Shown piece after piece: positions 24,490-33,496 of a stretch of 55,131 nt of DNA (its first letter is position 1; every line of letters begins with the position of its first letter). Origin of the DNA: Pseudonocardia acidicola. Its GTDB lineage: Bacteria > Actinomycetota > Actinomycetes > Mycobacteriales > Pseudonocardiaceae. The notes beneath the pieces are model-generated. The model was given only the letters and a program-made list of their open reading frames with translations. It made no database searches and had not been told where the DNA came from. A program made the position numbers and the translations under genes. Where the stretch lies: the NCBI RefSeq assembly GCF_012911935.1, contig NZ_JAAXLA010000045.1, positions 1 through 55,131 of the forward strand, given 5' to 3'.

Positions 24490-26789
24490 CCGGCACGACC
24501 TCGGTACTTGGCCAGCGGTTCGTCCGTGGCGACGGCCTGGCGAAGGTGACCGGCGAGGCGCGCTACACCGCCGACCTCGCCTTCACCGGGCTGCTGCACG
24601 CCAAGTTCGTCTACGCCGGGCGGCCCCACGCCCGCATCCTCTCGATCGACACCTCCGAGGCCGCCCGGATGCCCGGCGTCCACGCCGTACTCACCCAGGC
24701 CGACGCCCCGATGGTGCGCTACGGCATGTTCGTCAAAGACCGCACCCTGTTCGCCCACGACGTCGTCCGGTTCGAGGCCGAGATCGTTGCGGCCATCGCC
24801 GCCGACACCGCCGAACACGCCGCGGCGGCCGCCGCCGCAGTACGGGTGGAGTACGAGGACCTGGCTTCCGTGCTCGACGTCGAGGCCGCGCTCGATCCGG
24901 CCGCCCCGCTGCTGCACCCGCAGTGGGAGGGCTACCAGACCCAGGACGGGGTGGACCGAGGGTCGAACGACTGCGGGCACATGACGTCGGTGAAAGGCGA
25001 CGTCACCGCCGGCTTCGCCGAGGCCGAGCTACAGCTCACCGAGACCTACCGCACCGACATGGTGCACGCGGTCCCCATCGAGCCGCACGCGGTGGTCGCC
25101 CAGTGGCAGGGCGAGAAGGTGACGATCTGGAGCACCAGCCAAGTTCCCTTCCCCGCGAGGGCCGGCGTGGCGGAGACCCTGCAGATCCCGCAGAGCGACG
25201 TCCGGATCGTCGTCCCGCATCTCGGCGGCGGCTTCGGCGGGAAGTGTGACTTCCACTTCGAGGCGCACGTCGCTCTCCTGTCCAAGGTCACCCGGCGCCC
25301 GGTACGGCTCGTCTTCACCCGCCGCGAGGAGTTCGTCGCGACGGACAAGGTCCGCCACGGCGCCCGGATCGAGCTGACGACCGGGCTGAAGCAGGACGGC
25401 ACCATCACCGCGCGGCAGGCGCGGCTACTGCTCGACTCCGGCGCATACTGCGGCGACGCGCTGTTCGCCACCGAGATCGGGCTGATGATGATCGCCGGCC
25501 CGTACCGCATCCCGAACCTGCACGCCGAGGTACACACGCTCTACACCAACCGGACGCCGGCGGGCAGCGTCCGGGCCCCCGGGGGCCCCCAGACCTGCTG
25601 GGCCGTGGAGCAGCACACCGACGAGCTGGCCCGGCTGGTCGGCCTCGACCCACTGGAGTTCCGACGACGAAACCTTGTTCGGGCGGGCGACACCGGCCAG
25701 ACCGGGCAGCGGTTCGTCAGCTCGAGCGCTCATGAGTGCCTCGAGCGCGCCGCAGACCTGGCCGGCTGGCCCGGCACCGATCTGGGCCCCGACGAGGCAC
25801 TCGGGATCGCCGTCGGCTGGTGGTTCAGCCTCTCCGTACCTTCCGGGGCATACCTCAAGCTCAACCCGGATGGGACCGGCACCATCATCACCGGCGCCCA
25901 GGAGAACGGCAGCGGCTCGGTCATGGGGCTGCCGCTGCTCGCCGCGGAGGAGCTGGGCATGCGGCCGGAGTCGTTCTCCGTGCTCTACCAGGACACCGAC
26001 TCCGGCCCGTTCGACATCGGCAGCGCCGGTAGCCAGACGACGTTCAACAACGGCCGGGCCGTGATGGAGGCGGCCCGCGAGGTCCGCGAGAAGCTGCTCG
26101 AGGTGGCTGCGGACCGGCTGGAAATCGACCGAAGCGATCTCGAGCTCGTCAACGGGTCGGTGCGGGTCAAGGGAGCACCGTCGCGCTCGCTGTCGTTCGC
26201 CGAGCTCGCCGCCGGCACCCAGCTGATCGGCAGCGGGTCCGGCACCCCACCGCCGCTGCCCGAGCACAACCTGAGCGGATGCAGCGGCCGCCTGGGGTAC
26301 TCCGCGTTCGCGGCCCCCTCGTTCTTCTGCCACATCGCTCGGGTGCGGGTCGATCGCGAGACCGGCGTCGTCACGGTTCCCCGCGTCGTCGCGGTGCACG
26401 AGTTCGGACGCGTGCTCAACCCGATCGGCGCCCAGGGCCAGGTGGAGGGCGGGGTGATCCAGGCCGTCGGGATGGCGCTGCTCGAGGGCAGCCAGTACGA
26501 CGGCGGCCACCAGCTCAACCCGGGCCTGTTGGGTTACAAGCTCGTCACGGCACCGGACGCGCCCACGGTGACCGTGCAGTTCCTCGACGACCCGGTCGAC
26601 CAGGGCGGTCCCCACGGGGCGAAGGCGGTCGGCGAGCCCCCGGTCGTCGGGACGCCCGCCGCGATCGGCAACGCCATCGCCGAAGCCACGGGTCGCCGGG
26701 TCCGGGCGCTGCCCATGAACGCCGAGCGGGTCTGGATGGCGCTGCACGAATCCGACGCGACCCCCGATGCAGCCGAAGGACGCCCATGA
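24486..26789 (+). CDS. molybdenum hydroxylase large subunit (xanthine dehydrogenase family), set 1
   Basis: 767-residue molybdopterin-cytosine-dinucleotide subunit: RFVRGDGLAKVTGEARYTAD opening, cofactor-binding HLGGGFGGKCDF, the active-site loop TPAGSVRAPGGPQ, and KAVGEPPVVGTPAAIGNAI with the catalytic Glu in the GEPP turn. The VRAPGG loop resembles 4-hydroxybenzoyl-CoA reductase/nicotinate dehydrogenase-type enzymes more than xanthine or CO dehydrogenases. It would hydroxylate a carbon beside a ring nitrogen using water. Starts within the HyuA stop (ATGA) and its TGA overlaps the FAD subunit ATG, so all are one translational unit. Confidence 0.9.
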   Translation: MTGTTSVLGQRFVRGDGLAKVTGEARYTADLAFTGLLHAKFVYAGRPHARILSIDTSEAARMPGVHAVLTQADAPMVRYGMFVKDRTLFAHDVVRFEAEIVAAIAADTAEHAAAAAAAVRVEYEDLASVLDVEAALDPAAPLLHPQWEGYQTQDGVDRGSNDCGHMTSVKGDVTAGFAEAELQLTETYRTDMVHAVPIEPHAVVAQWQGEKVTIWSTSQVPFPARAGVAETLQIPQSDVRIVVPHLGGGFGGKCDFHFEAHVALLSKVTRRPVRLVFTRREEFVATDKVRHGARIELTTGLKQDGTITARQARLLLDSGAYCGDALFATEIGLMMIAGPYRIPNLHAEVHTLYTNRTPAGSVRAPGGPQTCWAVEQHTDELARLVGLDPLEFRRRNLVRAGDTGQTGQRFVSSSAHECLERAADLAGWPGTDLGPDEALGIAVGWWFSLSVPSGAYLKLNPDGTGTIITGAQENGSGSVMGLPLLAAEELGMRPESFSVLYQDTDSGPFDIGSAGSQTTFNNGRAVMEAAREVREKLLEVAADRLEIDRSDLELVNGSVRVKGAPSRSLSFAELAAGTQLIGSGSGTPPPLPEHNLSGCSGRLGYSAFAAPSFFCHIARVRVDRETGVVTVPRVVAVHEFGRVLNPIGAQGQVEGGVIQAVGMALLEGSQYDGGHQLNPGLLGYKLVTAPDAPTVTVQFLDDPVDQGGPHGAKAVGEPPVVGTPAAIGNAIAEATGRRVRALPMNAERVWMALHESDATPDAAEGRP

Positions 26790-27694
26790 TCCGCTACGCC
26801 GCCCCCCGCACCACCGCCGAGGCTGTCGACCTGCTTCGCACACGGCCGGGATCCCGCATGATCGCGGGCGGGACCGATCTCGTGGTCGCGGCACGCGGCG
26901 GGAAGCACCCGTTGCCCGAGTCGCTCATCGCTCTGCACCGGATCACGGAGCTGGGACGACAGCGCGAGGCGGACGCCGGTATCGCGCTGGGCGCGCTGAC
27001 CAGCCATGCGTGGATCGAACGCTCGCCGCTCGTCCGCTCCCGGTGGTCAGCACTCGCCGACGCCTCGGCGATGATCGGCTCCCCGGCCACGCGCGCTACC
27101 GGCACGCTCGGCGGGAACCTGATGAACGCCTCCCCCGCCATGGACACGGGCTCGCCTCTGCTCGTGTTCGACGCCACCGTCGAGTTGCAGCGTGCCGACG
27201 GTAGCCGGTCGGTCTCCGTGGCCGATCTGCTGGCGGGTCCGGGCCGAACCACCGCCGCACCGGACGAGCTGCTCAGGGCCGTGCGCGTTCCCTACCCGGC
27301 GCCGGGCACCGGCAGCGCCTACGTCCGGCTGGATCACCGGCAGGCCATGGAGATCGCGATCGTCGGCGCCGCCGCCGCCCTTGCCGTGCGGGGCGATGGC
27401 CTGATCGGCTCGGCCCGGATCGCGCTCACCGCCGTCGCGCCGACGTGCCTGCGGGTCCCGGCGGCCGAGGCCCTGCTGCTCGGCCGCCCTGCGGGCACGG
27501 ACGCGTTCGCCGAGGCGGCCGGGGCGGCCGCCGACGTTGTGCAACCGATCAGTGACGTGCGCGGCAGCGCGGACTACCGGCGGGCGATGACCTCGGTCGT
27601 CGTGGTGAGAGCGCTGACCCGCGCCGCACAGCGCGCCGTCGCCGACACCGGCCCCGCCGGCCGTGCGTTCGCCGAGACCGGGAGGAATCAGTGA
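26786..27694 (+). CDS. molybdenum hydroxylase FAD subunit, set 1
   Basis: 302 residues, the medium subunit with both FAD-contact motifs: RMIAGGTDLVVAARGG near the N-terminus and ATRATGTLGGNLMNASPAMD in the middle, plus the C-terminal CO-dehydrogenase-flavoprotein domain (SDVRGSADYRRAM). It passes electrons from the iron-sulfur subunit to an external acceptor. ATG overlaps the large-subunit TGA; its own TGA overlaps the GTG of the iron-sulfur subunit. Intact. Confidence 0.9.
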   Translation: MIRYAAPRTTAEAVDLLRTRPGSRMIAGGTDLVVAARGGKHPLPESLIALHRITELGRQREADAGIALGALTSHAWIERSPLVRSRWSALADASAMIGSPATRATGTLGGNLMNASPAMDTGSPLLVFDATVELQRADGSRSVSVADLLAGPGRTTAAPDELLRAVRVPYPAPGTGSAYVRLDHRQAMEIAIVGAAAALAVRGDGLIGSARIALTAVAPTCLRVPAAEALLLGRPAGTDAFAEAAGAAADVVQPISDVRGSADYRRAMTSVVVVRALTRAAQRAVADTGPAGRAFAETGRNQ

Positions 27695-28173
27695 GCTATC
27701 CGCTGAAGGTGACCGTCAACGGCGTGCGGGTGGAGCGGCACGTGACACCGCACCGGTCGCTGCTGTCGGCGCTGCGCGAGGACATCGGACTGACCGGTCC
27801 CAAGGAGGGGTGTGACGATTCCGAGTGCGGCGCCTGCATGGTGCTTCTCGACGGCTGTCCGGTGAACTCCTGTTCCTACCTCGCGGTGCAGGCCGACGAC
27901 CGTGAGGTCGTCACCGTGGAGGGCGTCGGCGCCGCCGGAGACTTGCACCCGGTCCAGCGCGAGCTGCTCGCGGCGGGCGGGGTGCAGTGCGGATTCTGCA
28001 CGCCCGGGATCGTGATATCGGCCAAGGCCCTGCTCGACAGCACGCCGGCCCCCGACGAAGAGCAGATCCGCGCGGCCCTCGCCGGCAACCTGTGCCGCTG
28101 CACCGGCTACCAGAAGATCGTCGAAGCGGTGCTGCGCGCCGCAGGCTCCGTTGCAGAGGAACCGACCCCGTAG
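27691..28173 (+). CDS. molybdenum hydroxylase [2Fe-2S] subunit, set 1
   Basis: 160 residues with all eight cysteines: CDDSECGACMVLLDG and the earlier Cys for the plant-ferredoxin-type cluster, QCGFCTPGIV and CRCTGYQ for the second cluster near the molybdenum site. GTG start in a GTGA overlap. Last gene of the second HyuA-DUF917 operon; a 543-base gap follows. Confidence 0.92.
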   Translation: MSYPLKVTVNGVRVERHVTPHRSLLSALREDIGLTGPKEGCDDSECGACMVLLDGCPVNSCSYLAVQADDREVVTVEGVGAAGDLHPVQRELLAAGGVQCGFCTPGIVISAKALLDSTPAPDEEQIRAALAGNLCRCTGYQKIVEAVLRAAGSVAEEPTP

Positions 28174-28716
28174 AGAGCGGGCAGGCATACGTACTTGCGC
28201 CGCCGGCAGTCGACCCGTCCGGGCACGCGGCCACACCACGCCGGTGTCCGTGTGACGCGCGGGACTGTGCGTGCGCCGCGCGGAGGTCGGGCGCCGACGT
28301 CTCGGCGAACAGCGCGACCCTAGGTTTCTTGGACGAACCGGCCGCTTGTCGGAGCACCTTCCTGGGCACAGACAGCCCGGTTGCTGTGTCGGCATGGCCC
28401 GCCACCGCACATGAAGGGTGGCGCTTCCGCACGTCAGGCTGGGCTTCGGACCGCGCCGCGGTCGAGGGTGCCGTGTGACGTCGCTGAAACAGCGATGCAA
28501 CTCACCGTTGACATCACTGCTCGTTCGTGCAACCCGTTTGTGCAAATCCGCCAACTTGGCCCTGCCATTCGGTTGGAGTGCCGAAGATGCGCACCTGTCC
28601 GACCCATACGCTCGCTGTGATTCAGCCCACCGGATCCGCGGGCATGGGCCTCGCGCACGGTCACTCGCTGCTCCGGGCCCCGCTCCACGACGCCGCTCTC
28701 CCCAGGGGGTACACCG
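28174..28716. other. 543-base control region ahead of the second hydroxylase set
   Basis: No gene supported. Possible control elements: a perfect hairpin/operator TCGCTG-AAA-CAGCGA (28481-28495), a consensus TTGACA (28508-28513) without a convincing -10, and three TGCAA-centred repeats (GATGCAAC, CGTGCAAC, TGTGCAAA) between 28493 and 28546, one per roughly 25 bases. These could be binding sites for PucR or another regulator. Confidence 0.45.
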
Positions 28717-29595
28717 ATGAAGCCACCCGTCTTCACCTATCACGCCTGTCGAACGGTGGAAGAAGCAGCCGGCCTCCTCAGCTCTTCCGAGGAAGCCAAG
28801 GTCATCTCCGGCGGGCAGAGCCTCGTACCGATGATGAACCTGCGCCTGGCGAACCCCGCGCATCTGGTCGATCTCAACTCCATCCCTGGCCTTGACCGGA
28901 TCGAGGCAGGCGCCGGCAACCTGACGATCGGAGCCACGGCCCGCCAGCACGACGTCGAGCGGTCTGCGGCGGTCACCTCTGCCGCCCCGCTCATCGCAGC
29001 CGCTCTCGCGCACGTCGGGCACCCGCAGATACGCAACCGCGGAACGGTGGTGGGCAGCATCTGCCACGCCGACCCGGCCGCGGAGATGCCCGCCGTGTTC
29101 ACCACGCTCGGCGGGCACGTCACCGCGCAGAGCGCCTCCGGGATGCGGACGATCGCAGCCGAGGACTTCTTCGACTCCTACCTCACGACAGCGCTCGAGC
29201 CGAACGAGATCGCCACGTCGGTCACCTTCAACACGCCGAACGGGTCCTCTGGCTGGTACTTCGAGGAGGTCGCCCGCCGGCATGGCGACTTCGCGATCAT
29301 CGGCGTCGTCGCCCTCGTGACGCTGTCAGACGGCGTCATCTCCGACGCCAGGCTGACGGTCTTCGGTGGCGGGGCCACTGCCATCCGGATCGCCGCCGCC
29401 GAGCAGCTGCTGGTCGGCACCGCCGCCGGCGACGTCGACGACAACCTGCTGTCCAGGGCCGCGAGCGCGACGTCCGAGGCGCTGCGGCCCAGCGACGACA
29501 TCCACGCGAGCGCCGACTACCGCCGCCATGTCGCGGGCGTGCTGATCACCCGGGGCATCCGCACCTCGCTCGAGCGCGCGACCACTCCCGCCTGA
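28717..29595 (+). CDS. molybdenum hydroxylase FAD subunit, set 2
   Basis: 292 residues. FAD motifs VISGGQSLVPMMNLRL and IRNRGTVVGSICHADPAAEM are of the CoxM type (AGGxS and TxGGS/GSxxHADPA), clearly distinct from set 1. The order here is medium-small-large, as in CO-dehydrogenase-like operons, while set 1 is large-medium-small, so the sets were acquired independently rather than by recent duplication. Start ATG is 10 bases behind CCCAGGGGG, which serves as the ribosome binding site. Confidence 0.9.
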   Translation: MKPPVFTYHACRTVEEAAGLLSSSEEAKVISGGQSLVPMMNLRLANPAHLVDLNSIPGLDRIEAGAGNLTIGATARQHDVERSAAVTSAAPLIAAALAHVGHPQIRNRGTVVGSICHADPAAEMPAVFTTLGGHVTAQSASGMRTIAAEDFFDSYLTTALEPNEIATSVTFNTPNGSSGWYFEEVARRHGDFAIIGVVALVTLSDGVISDARLTVFGGGATAIRIAAAEQLLVGTAAGDVDDNLLSRAASATSEALRPSDDIHASADYRRHVAGVLITRGIRTSLERATTPA

Positions 29596-29624
29596 CGGCA
29601 TCCACCACGAAGGAGACGCCTCCG

Positions 29625-30131
29625 ATGACGACGAACCCCAAGCATGTGGTCAACCTGACGGTCAACGGCGAGTCACACGAGGTACTGATCGAGTCGCGGC
29701 GCACGCTCGCGGACGTCCTACGTGAGGACGTCGGGCTGACGGGTACCAAGCTCGGCTGCGAGCACGGCGTCTGCGGGGCATGCACCGTCCTGCTCGACGG
29801 CAGCGCCGTCCGATCGTGTCTGATCTTCGCAGTCCAGGCTCAGGACGCCGAGATCTCCACCGTCGAGGGCCTCGCCGAGGACGGCAAGCTCGACTACGTC
29901 CAGCAGGCCTTCACCGACAACCACGGCCTGCAATGCGGGTTCTGCACCGCCGGGATGCTCATGTCGGTGCACGCGATGCTCGCCGAGAACCCGGAGCCGA
30001 CCGAGGACGAGATCCGGGCCGGACTCAACGGCAACCTCTGCCGGTGTACCGGCTACCAGAACATCGTCAAGTCCACTGCCGCTGCCGCCGCGGCGGGAAA
30101 GGCGGCGAGGTCGAGTGCACAGGCTTCCTGA
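29625..30131 (+). CDS. molybdenum hydroxylase [2Fe-2S] subunit, set 2
   Basis: 168 residues; cluster ligands in CEHGVCGACTVLLDG, QCGFCTAGM and CRCTGYQ. CoxS-type. ATG with GAAGGAGA eight bases upstream. The C-terminal 20 residues (AAAAAGKAARSSAQ-type) are low complexity. Forms an operon with the flanking FAD and large subunits. Confidence 0.92.
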   Translation: MTTNPKHVVNLTVNGESHEVLIESRRTLADVLREDVGLTGTKLGCEHGVCGACTVLLDGSAVRSCLIFAVQAQDAEISTVEGLAEDGKLDYVQQAFTDNHGLQCGFCTAGMLMSVHAMLAENPEPTEDEIRAGLNGNLCRCTGYQNIVKSTAAAAAAGKAARSSAQAS

Positions 30132-30175
30132 CTTGTCCCCTGTCGTCGTCCCCTCGCAGGTGAAGGGTTCCCGCC

Positions 30176-32560
30176 ATGTCTGAGACGATCACCGAGAGCC
30201 ACCTCGCGATCCGCAAGGACAAATGGATCGGTAAGCGCGCCAAGCGGGTCGAGGACCCGCGCTACCTCACCGGTACGGCCCGCTACGTAGCCGATCTCGT
30301 CCTGCCGCGCATGCTGCACGCCGTCTATGTCCGCTCGCCGCACCCGCACGCCCGCATCGTGTCGATCGACACCTCGGTCCTGCCCGGGCTGGGCAAGTCT
30401 GTGTGGGTGTTCACCGGGCAGGACCTCGCTGATGTGCCGCCGCTGATCGACCACGTCGTGCTCGACAACCTGCTGCGCACGCCGCAGAACGTGATCGCGA
30501 TCGACAAGGTGCGCTTCGTGGGCGACGCCGTCGCCGTCGTCGTGGCAGCCGACCGCTATGCCGCCGAGGACGCCGCAGAGGCACTGGGCGCCGCGGTCGA
30601 GTACGAGGTGCTGGCGCCGGTGCCGAGCGTCGACGCCGCGAACGCGCCCGGTGCGGCTGTGCTGCACGAGGAGCTGGGCACCAACGAGATCTACCGGCAG
30701 ACCGAGAAGCACGGCGACACCGACGCCGCCTTCGCCGCTGCCGACCGGGTGTTCTCCATCCAGTTCCACCACAACCGCTATGGCGCGGCCCCGATGGAGA
30801 CCCGGGGTGTGCTGGCCAACTACGAGCGCTCCGAGCAGCAATTGACCGTGTGGTCATCAACCCAGATGCCGCATTTCCTACGGTCTGTCATCGCCGGCCA
30901 GCTGAGCCTGCCCGAACACCGGGTTCGGGTGATCGCCCCCGAGGTCGGCGGCGGTTTCGGGCAGAAGATGTGCACGTCGCCGGAGGAGATCGCGATCCCC
31001 TTCATCGCGCTGCAACTCGGCAGGCCGGTGAAGTGGATCGAGGACCGGCACGAGCATCTCCTGGCCGCCACGCAGGCCAAGGAGGAGTACATCAACCTCG
31101 AGGTCGCTGCCTCCGCCGAGGGCAAGATTCTCGGCGTGCGCGGGGAGTTCATCGGCGACGGCGGCGGCTACTCCTTCAACACCGAGAGCGCGCTGATCGA
31201 GCCTGCGCTGGCCTCGAAGTCGTTCCCCGGCCCGTACCGCATCGAGGCCTTCGACGAGACCGTCGCGGCGTCACTGACCAACAAGAGCCCCGTCGCGGCA
31301 TACCGCGGCGTGGGCTGGACGGCCGCGAACACGGTGCGCGAGATCATGATCGACGAGATCGCGCGCGATCTGGGTATCGACCCGGTGGAGATCCGGCGGC
31401 GCAACATGCTGCACTCCGACGAGCTGCCCTACCGATCGATCACCGGCCAGCTCTACGACAGCGGGAGCTATCTCGAGTCACTCGAGCTGGCCATGAAGAC
31501 CGTGGACTACTCGGCGTTCCGCACCATGCAGCGGCGGCTGCGCGAGCAGGGCCGCTACATCGGGCTGGGCATCAGTTCCTACGTCGAGCAAACCGCCTGG
31601 GGCAGCGACTCCTCCGCCCAGGCCGGCACCCCCCTCCCGTCGCACGACAACTCCACGGTCACCGTCGACCCGAGCGGCACGGTCACCGTCGCGGTGAGCA
31701 CCTCCTGCCATGGTCAGGGCCACGAGACCTCCTACGCCCAGATCGCCGCCGACGGTCTCGGGGTCGACATGGCCGACGTGAAGGTGGTCTTCGGCGACAC
31801 CCTGACCGCACCGTACGGCCTCGGCACCTACGCCAGCCGCAGCGCGGTGATCGGTGGGGCGACCGTGGCCCGAGCGGCCGCGGCCGTGCGCGAACAGATC
31901 CTCCAGGTCGCCGCCAACATGCTGGAGGCCAACCCTGACGATCTCGTCATCGAGGACGGCAAGATCTCCGTCGTCGGTAGCCCTTCGGCATCGAAGACCT
32001 TCGCCGAGGTGGCCTATGCGGCCTACTGGGACTCCGAGGTCCGCTCCGACGAGCCGATGCTCACCTCGACGCGGTTCTACGACCCGCCCGCTACCTACGC
32101 CAACGGCTGTGTCGTCGTACTCGCGGAGGTCGATGCCGACACCGGGGCGGTCAGGCTCGACCGCATCGTCGCTGTGGAGGACTGTGGCACGGTCATCAAC
32201 CCGATGATCGTCGAAGCCCAGGTGCAGGGGGCGATCGCCCAGGGCATCGGGGGCGCGTTGTACGAGCAATTCGTCTACGGCGAGGACGGGCAGCCGTTGA
32301 CCACGACGTATATGGACTACCTGATCCCGACCTCCACCGATGTCCCGCCGATCGAGGTACTCAGCCTGGAGTCGCCCTCGCCGTTCAGCATCGGCGGCAT
32401 CAAGGGCATGGGTGAGGGCGGGCAGATCGCCGCGCCGGCGGCGGTCGCCAACGCCGTCGCCGATGCGCTGGCACCGTTCGAAGCCCGGATCCGGCAGCTT
32501 CCGCTGGCCCCGGATTACGTGCTGCGCCTCATCGGTGCCATCGGCACCAGCCAGCCCTGA
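30176..32560 (+). CDS. molybdenum hydroxylase large subunit (CoxL-like, not CO dehydrogenase), set 2
   Basis: 794 residues: KRVEDPRYLTGTARYVADLV opening, VGGGFGQKMCTSPEE cofactor loop, active-site loop SPVAAYRGVGWTAANTVRE and the catalytic-Glu loop GIKGMGEGGQIAAPAAVANA. True form I CO dehydrogenase has AYRCSFR with a copper-binding Cys; here it is AYRGVGW, so this is a form II/aldehyde or heterocycle hydroxylase. ATG is preceded by GTGAAGGG. A perfect 14-bp terminator-like hairpin follows 12 bases after the stop, then remnants of the usual accessory genes. Confidence 0.9.
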   Translation: MSETITESHLAIRKDKWIGKRAKRVEDPRYLTGTARYVADLVLPRMLHAVYVRSPHPHARIVSIDTSVLPGLGKSVWVFTGQDLADVPPLIDHVVLDNLLRTPQNVIAIDKVRFVGDAVAVVVAADRYAAEDAAEALGAAVEYEVLAPVPSVDAANAPGAAVLHEELGTNEIYRQTEKHGDTDAAFAAADRVFSIQFHHNRYGAAPMETRGVLANYERSEQQLTVWSSTQMPHFLRSVIAGQLSLPEHRVRVIAPEVGGGFGQKMCTSPEEIAIPFIALQLGRPVKWIEDRHEHLLAATQAKEEYINLEVAASAEGKILGVRGEFIGDGGGYSFNTESALIEPALASKSFPGPYRIEAFDETVAASLTNKSPVAAYRGVGWTAANTVREIMIDEIARDLGIDPVEIRRRNMLHSDELPYRSITGQLYDSGSYLESLELAMKTVDYSAFRTMQRRLREQGRYIGLGISSYVEQTAWGSDSSAQAGTPLPSHDNSTVTVDPSGTVTVAVSTSCHGQGHETSYAQIAADGLGVDMADVKVVFGDTLTAPYGLGTYASRSAVIGGATVARAAAAVREQILQVAANMLEANPDDLVIEDGKISVVGSPSASKTFAEVAYAAYWDSEVRSDEPMLTSTRFYDPPATYANGCVVVLAEVDADTGAVRLDRIVAVEDCGTVINPMIVEAQVQGAIAQGIGGALYEQFVYGEDGQPLTTTYMDYLIPTSTDVPPIEVLSLESPSPFSIGGIKGMGEGGQIAAPAAVANAVADALAPFEARIRQLPLAPDYVLRLIGAIGTSQP

Positions 32561-32572
32561 CCCGTCCTACCC

Positions 32573-32606
32573 GGCTGCGAGCGGCCCGCCGGGGCCGCTC
32601 GCAGCC
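32573..32606 (+). terminator. 14-bp perfect stem-loop after the large subunit
   Basis: GGCTGCGAGCGGCC and GGCCGCTCGCAGCC enclose a CGCCGG loop. One of the strongest hairpins in the window. It separates the intact structural genes from the broken accessory genes and would cut or reduce transcription into them. Confidence 0.75.
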
Positions 32607-32626
32607 GACCCTGAGGAGAGCCGTCG

Positions 32627-32815
32627 ATGCAGCTGGAGAGCGCATTCACGATCGCGGTGCCCCCGGGCGTGGCATGGGCGACGCGGAACGATCCGCGCAC
32701 CGGGTCCGGCAGCGGCACGCCGCCCCCACCGCTCGGCGTCGTCTGGGAAGCAGGAATCGCGCTGCTGCTCGTTGCACCACCGATCCAGCGCCCGCGGACG
32801 GCACGAACGTCGTGA
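32627..32815 (+). pseudogene. coxG-like (SRPBCC) gene with internal deletion
   Basis: ATG behind a good GAGGAGA opens MQLESAFTIAVPPGVAWA, the start of CoxG/SRPBCC proteins (normally followed by about 200 residues). The similarity stops there; the remaining 44 codons look like the proline-rich linker and hydrophobic end of the same family (PPPPLGVVWEAGIALLLV). Length is 62 residues instead of about 200-240, so the lipid-binding-like domain is lost. Confidence 0.65.
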
Positions 32816-33496
32816 GCACTCAGATGATCGGCAAACCCGAGGCCGCACCGGTGGAGTCGCCCGCCGAGCTCGCCGCCGCGCTGCGCTCGACCGGCTACCT
32901 CGCCGACGACGGCCTGGCCACCGCCGTCTTCCTCGCGATGCAGATGAACCGGCCGCTGTTCTGCGAGGGCGAGCCGGGCACCGGCAAGACCGCGCTGGCC
33001 CAGGCATTGGCGCAGGTCCTCGGCGCCGAGTGGATCCGGCTGCAGTGCCACGACGGCATCGACGCCACACAGGCCCTCTACGACTGGGACTTCCCCCGCC
33101 AGCTCCTGCACCTGCGGGCGCTGGAGGCCGCCGATCGTCGTGCTCACCTCCAACCGCACCCGCGAGGTGCACGACGCGCTCAAGCGGCGCTGTCTGTACC
33201 TGTGGCTCGACCACCCCGACGTGCAGCACGAGATCGAGATCCTGCACAGCCGGCTGCCCGGACTGCCCGACCGCCTCGCCGCGCAGGTCGCCGGGACCGC
33301 ACACAAGCTGCGCCAGGCCGACCTGATCAAGCCGCCCGGTGTCGCCGAGTCCCTCGACTGGGCGCGCGCCCTGCAACTCATCGGGGCCCGGGAACTGGAC
33401 ATGGACAGCGCAGCGGCCACCCTCGGCGCGGTGCTGAAGTACCGCGAGGACGCCGACCGGGTGCGCAACCAGCTCGACACCCTCCTCACGGCATGA
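32812..33496 (+). pseudogene. MoxR-family AAA ATPase (CoxD-like) with internal deletion and frameshift
   Basis: GTG start, then a good MoxR N-terminus with Walker A FCEGEPGTGKTALAQAL and RLQCHDGIDATQALYDWDFP. After LRALEAA (about 33132) the sequence jumps, one frame over, to PPIVVLTSNRTREVHDALKR, which is the sensor 1 region, and continues correctly to TLLTA and a stop. About 75 residues including Walker B are missing. MoxR ATPases insert the molybdenum/copper centre together with CoxE, so the protein cannot work. The junction lies in a repeated GCCGCC, suggesting a microhomology deletion. Confidence 0.85.

Noticed and set aside
30176..32560. Carbon monoxide dehydrogenase (CoxL form I)
   Set aside because: Operon order and accessory remnants resemble cox genes, but the active-site loop is AYRGVGW, not AYRCSFR; the copper-binding Cys is absent.
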